A stretch of 64,000 bases of DNA. It comes from Streptomyces wedmorensis (lineage in GTDB: Bacteria > Actinomycetota > Actinomycetes > Streptomycetales > Streptomycetaceae). The stretch is taken from contig NZ_JNWK01000008.1 in NCBI RefSeq assembly GCF_000716445.1, positions 1 to 64,000 on the forward strand, given 5' to 3'. Each line of letters opens with the position of its first letter. The stretch's first letter is position 1. A model generated the notes under the pieces. It saw nothing but the letters and a program-made list of their open reading frames with translations, had not been told where the DNA came from and made no database searches. Made by a program: the position numbers and the translations under genes. This document shows, piece after piece, positions 51,668 through 60,210 of this stretch.

Positions 51668-52986
51668 GGGGTGACCTCGCAGATGTCGGCGCCGAGGGCG
51701 AGGAGCTTTCCGGGCAGGTCGGCGTGGCCGCGGCGAATCTGGTCGACTCCGCCGAGGGTCGTGACGCCGCGGGCGGTGAGGCCGGCGACCATCAGCGCTG
51801 AACCCGTGCGGATGTCGGTTGCCTCCACTCCGGCACCCGTCAGTCGCTGGGGGCCGGTGAACCGGCACTCTGTGGAGGAAAGTTCGGTGATCTCTCCGCC
51901 CATGCGGACGAGCTGCGGGATGAGGTTGCTGTGGCGGCCGGGGTTGATCGGGTCCGAGAACAGGTGGGTGCCGGGGAAGCCCAGGGCCAGGCCGAGGAGG
52001 GGCGGCTCGAAGTCGGCGTCGAGGCCACCTGGGGCCAGCGTGGCCATGGCTCGCAGGGGGCGGCCGGTCGGCTGGGTGTCCCGTCCGTGGACGATCAGGG
52101 TCCCCGGTTCGTTGGTCGTGGGGATGCCCATCCGGAGGAGGGCGCCGACCAGCGGCGCGACATCGGGGCCGTGGACGCCCTCGATCCGCGCGGTGCCGCC
52201 GGTTGCGGCCACGGCACAGGCCAAGGTCCCAGCCTCGATCTTGTCTCCCGGCACCTTCCAGACGGGTACGTCTTCTTCCGAGAGGGAAGACGGCGGCACA
52301 AGGGTGAGGACGCGCTCGCCGGCACGGCACTCGTACCCCACGGCCGTCAGCGCGTTCACGACGCCGAGGACCTCGGGAGAGAGGTTCGGCTGCCCGAGCC
52401 GGAGCGGCGTACCCGCGACCACGGCGCGCAGGACTGCGGCGATCGTCGCCCCGCGCGAGCGGAACGGCAGGACCAGCGACACCGTGCCACGGACCGCTTT
52501 GCCGACTTCGACGACGTACCCGCGGTCGTCCACGCGGACGCGGTCGCCGAAGGCTTCGTACACCTTGAAGTGCTGCTCCATGCCGCGGTCGCCGATCCGG
52601 CATCCGCCCGGCCAGGGGAGGCGGGCACGGCCGCACAGGGCGATCAGAGCGGGGACGAGGTAGTACGAGGCCCGGATGCTGGACGCGGCCTCGCCCAGGC
52701 CGTCGGGCGTCGGGGCCGCCTCGCGGGGAAGGACGAGGACGGTGTGGGCGTCGCAGACCGGACGGGCGGTGTTCCAGCCCGACTGGCGCAGCAGGTCCAG
52801 CAGGGTCCGGACGTCCGAGCTGGCGGGCACGTTGTCGAGTCGGACGGGGCGAAGGAGCGCTGCCGCTGCGGCTACGAGCGGGAGCGCGGCGTTCTTCGAA
52901 CCGTCGACCGTGACGGCACCGGCGAGGGGTCGGCCGGGCCGGATCACGATGACCTGAGACGTGACGGCGAGGGCGCGGGTACTCAC
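51664..52986 (-). CDS. MurA-like enolpyruvyl transferase
   Basis: Protein of 440 residues with the EPT fold. VTVDGSKNAALPLVAAA holds the Lys-Asn pair, WPGGCRIGDRGMEQH holds the active-site Cys in the PGGC loop, and GLDADFEPPLLGLAL the base Asp. It should transfer enolpyruvate from PEP to a nucleotide-like acceptor. True MurA ends with a longer, different sugar-binding region, so the acceptor may not be UDP-GlcNAc; UMP-enolpyruvyl transferases of nucleoside antibiotic pathways are the nearest idea. GTG start overlapping the upstream stop. Confidence 0.8.
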   Translation of the reverse strand: MSTRALAVTSQVIVIRPGRPLAGAVTVDGSKNAALPLVAAAAALLRPVRLDNVPASSDVRTLLDLLRQSGWNTARPVCDAHTVLVLPREAAPTPDGLGEAASSIRASYYLVPALIALCGRARLPWPGGCRIGDRGMEQHFKVYEAFGDRVRVDDRGYVVEVGKAVRGTVSLVLPFRSRGATIAAVLRAVVAGTPLRLGQPNLSPEVLGVVNALTAVGYECRAGERVLTLVPPSSLSEEDVPVWKVPGDKIEAGTLACAVAATGGTARIEGVHGPDVAPLVGALLRMGIPTTNEPGTLIVHGRDTQPTGRPLRAMATLAPGGLDADFEPPLLGLALGFPGTHLFSDPINPGRHSNLIPQLVRMGGEITELSSTECRFTGPQRLTGAGVEATDIRTGSALMVAGLTARGVTTLGGVDQIRRGHADLPGKLLALGADICEVTP

Positions 52987-53435
52987 GTACAACTCCTCTG
53001 CGTAGGAAGGGACAAGGCGGCAGCAGCCCCGGCCGGAGGTGGGGCAGCCATGTCGATCTCGGCCCAGCAGCACTTGCCGGAGTCCGTCGGCGCCGTGCCG
53101 GAGCGGTCTGCGAGGACGCCGACGAGGAAGAGACCGCGTCCGCCCTCGCTGTCCTCGTCCGGCAGCGCCGGCTTGGGCAGAGTGCGGCTGGCGTCGCTGA
53201 CCTCCACGCGCAACGTCGCGGCGCAGAACTGGACGGCGACGCTGATCGCTTGGTGGCCGGCGTATCGGACCGCGTTCGTGACGAGCTCACTGACGACCAG
53301 CTCGGCCGTCTGGATGGCCTCCGACGCCGTTGTCACCGTCGGCCAGGCGGCTATGGCCTCCCGCACCTGGCGTCGTGCCGTGGGCACGGCGACCGGCGTG
53401 GGCGGGAGAGTGAAGGTGAGCTGGTGCGCTTCCAC
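52983..53435 (-). CDS. HATPase-domain protein, RsbW-like
   Basis: Protein of 150 residues: ASEAIQTAELVVSELVTNAV, RYAGHQAISVAVQF (N box), EVSDASRTLPKP (G1), EGGRGLFLVGVLADR (G2). Such proteins bind anti-anti-sigma factors or act as free regulators in Streptomyces. First gene of the minus operon; divergent from the XRE gene across 170 bases. Confidence 0.82.
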   Translation of the reverse strand: MEAHQLTFTLPPTPVAVPTARRQVREAIAAWPTVTTASEAIQTAELVVSELVTNAVRYAGHQAISVAVQFCAATLRVEVSDASRTLPKPALPDEDSEGGRGLFLVGVLADRSGTAPTDSGKCCWAEIDMAAPPPAGAAAALSLPTQRSCT

Positions 53436-53512
53436 GAGCGGCCTCCAGGAGTCGGATCGACCACCCCAAGGAACCGCTCGGCCAGCCTCGTTCGCGACGC
53501 CGTGTGCCCGTC

Positions 53513-53538
53513 CTGCATCGTCTATGCAGAAGCTGCAT
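53513..53538. promoter_or_regulatory. Triple CTGCAT/ATGCAG operator
   Basis: CTGCAT (53513), ATGCAG (53524) and CTGCAT (53533) alternate in direction and form two overlapping inverted repeats between the HATPase and XRE genes. A helix-turn-helix dimer could bind either pair and control both directions. Confidence 0.6.
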
Positions 53539-53605
53539 GAAGCCCCCGTACCGCTCGCCTACGCTCGTCCGCAGGGGCATGCTCGACGCGGACGGAAGGG
53601 CATGG

Positions 53606-54889
53606 ATGGCAGACGTGAAGACGGAAGCCGAGAAGATCGGCGAGACGATCAAGCACGCCCGACAGCGCACCGGCCGCTCGCAGACGGACGTCGCCACCGC
53701 GCTGGGCTACCACCAGTCGAAGCTCAGCCGTCTGGAGAGCGGGCGTGGTACGGAAGACACCCGGGTCTTACGTGCCGTCGCCGCCGAACTCGACATCCCC
53801 CTCCATCTCCTCGGCCTGAGCGACCCTGGCCCGTCCGTAGAAACGACCGACGATCCCGAGACAGAAGACATGCGCCGCCGCACCTTCCTCGCCGCGAGCA
53901 TCGCCTCCCTCACGGCCCCCACCACCCCCGCCACGGCCGCCCACGACAACCTCGTCCGCGCCCTCCTCCCCGGTCCGTGGACGGCCTCCGACCAGGCCGG
54001 CGCCTTGGATACAGGCTCCCTGGAAACCCGCGTCTCTGCCGCCCGGCGTCTGTTCTGCACCTGCGCCTACGCGGAGCTGGAGGCCACCTTGCCCGGCCTC
54101 CTCGCCGACTTGCGGGAAGCCGCAGGCGACCACCGCAACGAGGCCGAGATGGCCGGACTCCTGGCCACCGCGTACCAGACCTCGACCAGCCTGCTGCTCA
54201 AGCAAGGGGACCATGGCAACGCCTGGCTCGCGGTGGGCCGTGCCCTTTCCGAAGCCGAACGCTCCGGCGACCCCGTCGTCCTCGCTTCCAGCGTCCGCGT
54301 CCACGCCCACGTCCTGACCCGCGAGAAGCACACCACCCAGGCCGTCACCCTCGTCCGGCACACCGCGGGCCAGCTCGCCGGCGCCTACGACCAGCGCTCC
54401 CCGCGCTACCTCGCCGCCGTGGGCCTGCTCCTCCTGCGCGGCGTCACGGCCGCCAGCACCGCCGGCGACCGCGCCGCCACCCGCGAATTCCTCGACGAAG
54501 CCCGGGACGTCGCCCGCTACGTCGCGCTCGACCGGCCCGATGCCTGGGCCAACTTCAGCCCGACGAACGTCGCCCTTCATGGGGTGAGCGCCGCGGTCGC
54601 CTTCGGTGACGCCGGCATCGCCCTCAATACCGCCGCGCCCCTCATGCGCCGCCACATCCCCGTCCCCGAACGTCGTGCGGCCCTGTGGGTCGAAGCAGCC
54701 CGCGCCTACAACCAGCAGGGCCGCCTCGCCGAGGGCTACCAGGCCCTGCGGATCGCCGAGACCTGCGCCGCCCAGGACGTACGCCGCCCCGCCGTCCGCG
54801 ACCTGGTCGCCGACATGGCCGCCCGCGACCGGCGACGTACCCTGCCCGAGCTCCACCACTTCAGCCGCCGACTGGGAGTCCCCGCGTGA
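53606..54889 (+). CDS. XRE-family regulator with TPR-like domain; contains a TTA codon
   Basis: Protein of 427 residues. HTH at about 10-65 (IGETIKHARQRTGRSQTDVA, LGYHQSKLSRLESGRGTEDT), a twin-Arg-like RRRTFLAASIASL in the linker, then TPR-like helical repeats. Codon 55 is TTA (53768-53770), which in Streptomyces needs the bldA tRNA, so production is probably tied to development. The ATG at 53606 is chosen for GGAAGGG 6 bases upstream; earlier ATGs at 53579 and 53504 lack one. Confidence 0.85.
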   Translation: MADVKTEAEKIGETIKHARQRTGRSQTDVATALGYHQSKLSRLESGRGTEDTRVLRAVAAELDIPLHLLGLSDPGPSVETTDDPETEDMRRRTFLAASIASLTAPTTPATAAHDNLVRALLPGPWTASDQAGALDTGSLETRVSAARRLFCTCAYAELEATLPGLLADLREAAGDHRNEAEMAGLLATAYQTSTSLLLKQGDHGNAWLAVGRALSEAERSGDPVVLASSVRVHAHVLTREKHTTQAVTLVRHTAGQLAGAYDQRSPRYLAAVGLLLLRGVTAASTAGDRAATREFLDEARDVARYVALDRPDAWANFSPTNVALHGVSAAVAFGDAGIALNTAAPLMRRHIPVPERRAALWVEAARAYNQQGRLAEGYQALRIAETCAAQDVRRPAVRDLVADMAARDRRRTLPELHHFSRRLGVPA

Positions 54890-55428
54890 CCGCACAGCCG
54901 TTCCTGTACGTCGTCGTCTGCGCCGCCGGCATCGCGGGCGACGCCCACAAGCTGATCACCGCCGCGCAGAAGCAGGGCTGGGACGTGGGCGTGATAGCCA
55001 CGCCCCAGGGGCTCGCATTCCTCGACGCCGAGGCGATCGAGGCCCAGACGGGCTACCCGATCCGCTCGGCCTGGCGCAGCCCCGGCGACCCACGCCCGCT
55101 GCCGCCGGCCGACGCCATCGCCGTTGCCCCGGCCACCTTTAACACGGTCAACAAGTGGGCGGCCGGCATCGCCGACACACTCGCCCTGGGCATCCTGTGC
55201 GAGGCGTACGGGATGGGTATCCCGACCGCCGTCCTGCCGTACGTGAACGCCGCCATGGCCGCACACCCGGCCTACGGCCGGAGCCTCGACCAACTTCGGG
55301 ACATGGGCGTGCTGGTCGGGTCGTACGAGCCGCACCGGCCGAAGGCGGGCGGAGGAGCGGACCGCTTCCGGTGGGAGGAGGCGCTGGAGCTGCTGGCTCC
55401 CGCGCTGGTGCGGCGAACAGCCCACTGA
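54886..55428 (+). CDS. Flavoprotein, PPC-decarboxylase-like (HFCD fold)
   Basis: Protein of 180 residues: LYVVVCAAGIAGDAHKLITA, DVGVIATPQGLAFLDAEAIE, then ADAIAVAPATFNTVNKWAAG, IADTLALGILCEAYGMGIPT, which is the FMN-binding pattern of PPCDC/EpiD/Dfp proteins. Substrate may be a Cys-containing peptide or conjugate. The PPC catalytic His is not obvious. GTG start overlapping the XRE stop (GTGA). Confidence 0.82.
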   Translation: MTAQPFLYVVVCAAGIAGDAHKLITAAQKQGWDVGVIATPQGLAFLDAEAIEAQTGYPIRSAWRSPGDPRPLPPADAIAVAPATFNTVNKWAAGIADTLALGILCEAYGMGIPTAVLPYVNAAMAAHPAYGRSLDQLRDMGVLVGSYEPHRPKAGGGADRFRWEEALELLAPALVRRTAH

Positions 55429-55499
55429 GGATTGGCGGTCATGCCGACAGCCTGATGTCGGCCGCCGCGCGGAGGAACGTTGGCGGCTCTTGGGTGGTT

Positions 55500-55530
55500 C
55501 TGGGGGCCAGCGGGTTGCGCCGGCCCCCAG
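55500..55530. terminator. Bidirectional terminator
   Basis: CTGGGGGCC / GGCCCCCAG around AGCGGGTTGCGCC between the convergent flavoprotein and ParB-like genes; marks the border of cargo and mobilization genes. Confidence 0.7.
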
Positions 55531-55543
55531 GGTGTTCGGGTCA

Positions 55544-56422
55544 TCAGCGGCGACTGGTCAATTCCTTGACCAGGGCGCGGGCTTCGGCGGTGAGGCCGTC
55601 GATGACCTCCTGCGCGTAGCGGGTGCCGGGGCGGGCGGCGAGGTCCTGGATGGCGGTCCAGTTCTCGGCTATGAGATGGAGGGCTTGCCTGGATCGCTGG
55701 ATGGTGTCCCGTCGATGGACGGCGAACTCCTCGGCACGCCGGCGTGCCTCGGGCCAGGTGATGTCTCCCCGTTCGACGAGCTCGGCCAGGGGCGGGGTGG
55801 TGTCACCATCGGCCTGGCGGACGGCGTCGGTGTCGATCACGTACTGCCGGAGCCGTTCGGTCTCCAGCCGCTCGTGCAACGCCGCTGCTGCGTCATCGAG
55901 GGTGATCTGGCTTTCGGTGACCTGTTCGGCGAGGTCGGGGGCGAGCTCGCGGAGGCGGTCGTACTTCTTCTGGCGGGCGCCTGCCCGGGCCTTGCCCTCG
56001 GAGACGGTGTTGTAGGCGTTGTCGAGGCTGAGGGTGCCGATGCGGACCTGCTCGGCGAGCTCGCGGGAGTACCTGAGGACGACGTTGGCGGCGGAGAGGC
56101 GACTGCGGCTGAGTCCGTGGAGCTTGGCCAGGTCCCGCAGGGAGTGTCCCGAAACGGAACAAGCCATGGCGGTGATCATTGCCTGCTGGCCCTTGCTGAT
56201 GTGCCGGCGGAACACGTTGCTGGAGAGGATCAGCGCCGTGGGGTTGTTGCCGGTGTAGGTGGTGAAGCGGGGTTCGACGCCGGCGATCTCGCAGGCGGCG
56301 AGGCGGTTGCGGCCGTCGATGAGGACGCCGTCGGAGTCGAGGACGATGTCCTTGTGCTGGCCTTCGGCCTTGATGGACTCGGCGAGGTCGAGCAACTCGT
56401 CCTGGCTGAGCATCGGGAACAT
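55544..56422 (-). CDS. ParB N-terminal domain protein
   Basis: Protein of at least 292 residues. ParB/Srx CTPase fold: QDELLDLAESIKAEGQHKDI, VLIDGRNRLAACEIAGVEPR (DGRNR box), then a DNA-binding helix-turn-helix (LRDLAKLHGLSRSRLSAANV). The ATG at 56422 begins inside the first conserved strand; in frame before it lies LKIHPVADMFPM with AAGGAG ahead of a CTG near 56446, so the true start may be non-ATG upstream. It is not a full chromosomal ParB; element partitioning or regulation is likely. Confidence 0.8.
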   Translation of the reverse strand: MFPMLSQDELLDLAESIKAEGQHKDIVLDSDGVLIDGRNRLAACEIAGVEPRFTTYTGNNPTALILSSNVFRRHISKGQQAMITAMACSVSGHSLRDLAKLHGLSRSRLSAANVVLRYSRELAEQVRIGTLSLDNAYNTVSEGKARAGARQKKYDRLRELAPDLAEQVTESQITLDDAAAALHERLETERLRQYVIDTDAVRQADGDTTPPLAELVERGDITWPEARRRAEEFAVHRRDTIQRSRQALHLIAENWTAIQDLAARPGTRYAQEVIDGLTAEARALVKELTSRR

Positions 56423-56478
56423 GTCGGCGACGGGGTGGATCTTCAGGGTGTGCTCCTTGTCGGATGGCGGGGTGGGGT

Positions 56479-58140
56479 TCAGCGCGTACGGCGCTGCTGG
56501 TCGGTGCGGACGGGACGGTAGGGAGCCGACTGGGGTGTCGGGGCGCTCTTGGAGGTGCTCTTGGTGGCGCTTTGGGTCAGGTCGGCGAGGCGGTGCAGCC
56601 GCCAGGTGAGGACTTCACTGACGCTGGTGGCGGTGTCGAGTTCTCGTTGGGAGGTGGCTTCGGTGAGGAGGGTGGCTGGGTTGTGGCCGGCGGCGCCGGC
56701 TTGGGCGAGGGTGGCTGCGAGGGCGGGCCAGCCGGGCTCGGCGAGGATCTGTTCGGCCTGTTCTGGGAGCGCTCGGCGCACGGTGGCCGCCTGCTGGCGA
56801 CGAAGCCACTCGGGCAGCTGGGTCCCTCGCTGGTGGATCACGGCCAGCGGCTCGGCTGCCGCGGCCTGGTACGCGACCCGGAGGTGCTCGGCTGCCTGTC
56901 GTGCGGCCTCCGCCTGCTGGCTGTGGCCGCGGGTGCGGTGCCAGTGCTGCGCGGCCACGGCCGCCAGCAGAACGGCGTCGATGAGGACGGTGAGGAGGAC
57001 TCCGTCCTTCGGGGCGGGTTCACGCAGGATCGCCTTGACCGCCCGGCGTGTGGCCTGAGCCTGCTGGTGCTGGGCGCGGATGCGGGAGCGGCTGGCCCGC
57101 TCGAAGGCGGTGGCTGCCTGCAGGAGTCCGGGCCGCAGACCCGGAGGGGCGGCGAGGGGCAGGACGTCGAGGGTTTCGGCGAGGACTGCGATGTGCGCCT
57201 GCCCGGCCTCGTTCTCGCTGTGGTCGAGGAGCTCGGGCACCCGGTCGGTTGCCCGGGCGAGGCTTCGCCAGGCATGGGCCTCGGACGGTGCCGCTGGGCG
57301 GGTGTCGGTGGCGGTGAGGCGTTCGTTGATCCTGGGGTAGGAGAGGTCGGGGGCGAGGGTGGAGCCGGAGAACCAGACGGGCTGGCCGTCCATGTTGGTG
57401 TCGTCGGCGAGGGCGACCTTGTAGCCGCGGATGTCGCCGGAGGGGAATCGCTGGATCTCTACGAGTGCCCCGGAGCCGTCGAGGAGGCGGAAGAACTCCT
57501 CTGGTGTGGCGGCTGCTGCGAGGAGGGTGCGGGCGGTGGTGCGCAGGCGTTCGCGGGCGGTTGTGGGGCGGCCGGTGCGCTGGGCCTTCTCCTGTTCGGC
57601 GCGGGTCGGCCGCTTGGCGGCGGTGCGGTCGCCGCGCGGGAGCTGGCGGAGCCCGTACTCCTTCTCGATGGCGACGAGTTCCTTGTCGGCGCGCAGGAAG
57701 TCGTTCCAGTTCCGTGGCGGACGGAGATCGCCTCGGACCTTGGTGGCGACGATGTGGATGTGGTCGTCTGCGTGGCGGACGGCGACCCAGCGGCAGGCGT
57801 CGGGGTCGCCGGCCGACGCGATGCCAGTGGCGTCGAGCACGCGGCGGGCGATGGTGGCCCACTCGTCGTCGGTCAGGTGGCGGTCCTCGGGCGCGGCGCG
57901 GATCGAGCAGTGCCAGACGTGGTTCTTCGGCGCCTTGTGGCCGGCCTGCTTGACCCGCAGATCGAGGACATCGGCGAGTTGGGCGAGGGTCGCGTTGGGG
58001 TTGCGGCTGGGGTCGGGCGCGAAGTCGTCGAAGGAGGCGACGAGGTGGGGGTCGGTGTGTTCGTTGGCGCGGCCCGGCCCGTAGAGGTAGTTGAGGACGC
58101 CCCGTGTTTTGTGGCCGGGTTTGACGATGTTCGCGATCAA
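56479..58140 (-). CDS. Relaxase (MobA/VirD2-like, HUH type)
   Basis: Protein of 553 residues. The N-terminal relaxase part starts MIANIVKPGHKTRGVLNYLY and carries RHADDHIHIVATKVRGD, the His-rich metal motif. The catalytic Tyr may be the one in LNYLYGPG. The long helical C-terminus (from about 270) is Ala/Arg-rich. It nicks oriT for transfer. TTG start directly after the MobC stop (TGATTG). Confidence 0.88.
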   Translation of the reverse strand: MIANIVKPGHKTRGVLNYLYGPGRANEHTDPHLVASFDDFAPDPSRNPNATLAQLADVLDLRVKQAGHKAPKNHVWHCSIRAAPEDRHLTDDEWATIARRVLDATGIASAGDPDACRWVAVRHADDHIHIVATKVRGDLRPPRNWNDFLRADKELVAIEKEYGLRQLPRGDRTAAKRPTRAEQEKAQRTGRPTTARERLRTTARTLLAAAATPEEFFRLLDGSGALVEIQRFPSGDIRGYKVALADDTNMDGQPVWFSGSTLAPDLSYPRINERLTATDTRPAAPSEAHAWRSLARATDRVPELLDHSENEAGQAHIAVLAETLDVLPLAAPPGLRPGLLQAATAFERASRSRIRAQHQQAQATRRAVKAILREPAPKDGVLLTVLIDAVLLAAVAAQHWHRTRGHSQQAEAARQAAEHLRVAYQAAAAEPLAVIHQRGTQLPEWLRRQQAATVRRALPEQAEQILAEPGWPALAATLAQAGAAGHNPATLLTEATSQRELDTATSVSEVLTWRLHRLADLTQSATKSTSKSAPTPQSAPYRPVRTDQQRRTR

Positions 58141-58767
58141 TCAGGCCGCCCAACGGTTCGTGGCGGCCACATGGGCGGCGGCGTCGACCGCCGTGACCGT
58201 CTCCTGGACCAGGGTCAAGAGCCGTCCGGCCTCGGCGAGCACGGAGGCGTCCACAGGGTGTGCATCGCCACCGGAGTTGAGGCGTTTGGCGATCTGGTTC
58301 ACGTTCCGGCCGATCCTGGAGACCTGCTCGCGCAGGGCGGCGTACTCGTCGATCAGGTCGTCCGTGGCAGTGCGCTGGTCGGGCAACGCGAGGTCGCCGT
58401 TCAGGTGGCCCATGACGATGGCGCCGACGAGGTGGGCGCCGGCCAGGCCGAGCCGACCGGCCTCGGCGAGGATGTCGGTCTTCTCGTCGACGCTGTAGCG
58501 GACGTCGACGCGCTCCTTGCGCTGGACGTCCTGGCGGGCGCGGCGGCGGGCGACACGATGCAGCGCGGCCTCGTCAGCGGCACGCACGACGACCCCAGTT
58601 CCCGGTGCGCCCTCGCGCCGGGGACCTGCCTCCGCCACCCCTGGGGCGGAGGCTTCTGCGTTGGACCGGCCCTTGGACGGTCCAACGTCATACCTTGCTC
58701 CGCCCGGGGCTGGGGTCGTGGGCATCTGCTGCTGGGAGGTGGGGAGCTCGCGGCTCGGGTTGTGCAT
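58141..58767 (-). CDS. MobC-like mobilization protein
   Basis: Protein of 208 residues. After a disordered N-terminus (to ~90) it reads RYSVDEKTDILAEAGRLGLA, GAHLVGAIVMGHLNG, then SRIGRNVNQIAKRLNSGGDA, the MobC signature. It helps the relaxase open oriT. Start ATG at 58767 after no strong ribosome site. Confidence 0.82.
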   Translation of the reverse strand: MHNPSRELPTSQQQMPTTPAPGGARYDVGPSKGRSNAEASAPGVAEAGPRREGAPGTGVVVRAADEAALHRVARRRARQDVQRKERVDVRYSVDEKTDILAEAGRLGLAGAHLVGAIVMGHLNGDLALPDQRTATDDLIDEYAALREQVSRIGRNVNQIAKRLNSGGDAHPVDASVLAEAGRLLTLVQETVTAVDAAAHVAATNRWAA

Positions 58768-58813
58768 GGATCGGTTCTCCGTGGAGTGCTGGGTGCTTGG
58801 GCGTGAGCGGCCT

Positions 58814-58847
58814 CCGTGTCCCCGTGCTCGGCTGCACGGGGACACGG
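58814..58847. terminator. 13-bp hairpin upstream of mobC
   Basis: CCGTGTCCCCGTG / CACGGGGACACGG with an 8-base loop, 35 bases after the DUF2637 stop. It may simply terminate that gene; its place before the mob genes also makes it an oriT candidate. Confidence 0.6.
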
Positions 58848-58881
58848 GATGCGCCGGCTGGCGGTCAGGGCTCTGTGAGGG

Positions 58882-59991
58882 TCAGCCGGTGCTGACGGGG
58901 GAGGCGGCTTCGTTCAGGCCGTCGAGTGGTCCGGCCTTGGAGCCGTCGTCCGTGGAGGGCTGGGCCTGGCCGGTGCGCTCGGCTTGAAGCTGGTCGCGCA
59001 AGGCGCGGGCCCGGGGCAGGCCGATCCGCAGTTCGCGGCGGAGACGTTCGGCGGTCAGCTGGTCGTCGTTCCAGTCGGTGGTCAGGAGTCGGGCCCTGTC
59101 GAGGACTTCGGCGGGTGTGCGGGTGCGGTCGGCGGTCGACTTGGCGGCGGCGGGGACCCGACCGGTCGCCCGACGCGGGGCGGCTCCGGTCGACTCCGCC
59201 ACCGTGGTCGGCTGAGGCGGTCGGGTGGCGGGGGCCGCTTCGGCTCCCTCGGTCGGCCCCGTGGCAGGTGCCTCCGTGACCTTCGTGGGGGCCGACTCGG
59301 TCAGCTGCTCGGAGGCCGATTCGGGCCGGTCAGCCGTCGACCGTGGGGCCTGGTCGCCGGCCGACTGGTCAGAGGCCGCTTCGGGGGAGTCGGCCGACTC
59401 GGGGTTGTGGTGCAGGACCTTCGCCACGAGGTCCGACCCGAAGTAGATCGACCCGACCGGGAGCGAGGTCGCCAGCAGGACAAGAGCCCAGTTCGCGTAG
59501 TCCAGGTCGGTCAGTCGGCCCCACCGGATCGAGTCGGTGTGCAGGGCCGGTACGAGGCCGTGCACGTAGTTCAGCAGGAGGCTGGCGATCGTGTAAGCCG
59601 CCAGGATCTTCAGGGCGAACGTCCGGTCGTCACCGGTCAGCACGAGCGTGGCGATCAGCGCGAGGGCCATCAGCCCGTCGACCACGATCGGGTAGAGCAG
59701 GGCGGCGGTCGGGTCGGCGCCGATGGCGCGGGCCACGTCGGACAGTGCGTTCCACGAGACCCGGAAGGCCATGAGGACGACGGCCACCAGGCCGACGACC
59801 AGGATGAAGCGTCCCGCGCGGTTCAAGCGGCGACCCCCAGCGGGTGCGGGTGCGGGTGCGGGTGCTCGGCGAGCGTCGTCAGGATCGTCGTTCTGTTTGA
59901 GGGTTTCGTCCTCGGCGGCCGAGGTGAGCCGCGCGATGCCGGCGCGGATGCTGCGTATGGCTGCCGGGGCGCTCGAGGCAGGGGAGTGCAA
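58882..59991 (-). CDS. DUF2637 membrane protein (SpdB-like)
   Basis: Protein of 369 residues. Four membrane helices between about 60 and 190 (FILVVGLVAVVLMAFRVSWN, LLYPIVVDGLMALALIATLV, FALKILAAYTIASLLLNYVH, WALVLLATSLPVGSIYFGSD) fit DUF2637, a family of plasmid/AICE spread proteins. The C-terminal half is disordered and ends in a small HTH-like helix pair (LTAERLRRELRIGLPRARAL). Confidence 0.82.
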   Translation of the reverse strand: MHSPASSAPAAIRSIRAGIARLTSAAEDETLKQNDDPDDARRAPAPAPAPAGGRRLNRAGRFILVVGLVAVVLMAFRVSWNALSDVARAIGADPTAALLYPIVVDGLMALALIATLVLTGDDRTFALKILAAYTIASLLLNYVHGLVPALHTDSIRWGRLTDLDYANWALVLLATSLPVGSIYFGSDLVAKVLHHNPESADSPEAASDQSAGDQAPRSTADRPESASEQLTESAPTKVTEAPATGPTEGAEAAPATRPPQPTTVAESTGAAPRRATGRVPAAAKSTADRTRTPAEVLDRARLLTTDWNDDQLTAERLRRELRIGLPRARALRDQLQAERTGQAQPSTDDGSKAGPLDGLNEAASPVSTG

Positions 59992-60076
59992 GGGGGCGTT
60001 CTCCAGGGTGGGGGAAAGCGGAGCTTGTGCCGAGCCGCGTGTGGTCGCCGTGGCGTGGGCGGCTGTGGGCGGTGGG

Positions 60077-60202
60077 GACTCGTCCCACTCGTCCCATGGC
60101 TGGTCAGGGCAGGTACGGGTGGGGCGGTGATGTCGAGTCGACTCGTTGCGGGTCGGTGACTCGTCCCCGCGCTGACCTGCGCGGGGACGAGTGGGACGAG
60201 TC
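60077..60202. other. Repeat-rich intergenic region, candidate origin or oriT
   Basis: GACTCGTCCCACTCGTCCC (60077-60095) is the perfect reverse complement of 60184-60202. Between them lie the palindrome CGAGTCGACTCG (60134-60145) and a hairpin CTCGTCCCCGCG / CGCGGGGACGAG (60160-60191). The 9-mer ACTCGTCCC or its complement thus recurs five times within 126 bases, like iterons. It lies between the DUF3631 and DUF2637 genes. Confidence 0.6.
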
Positions 60203-60210
60203 GGGGAGGG

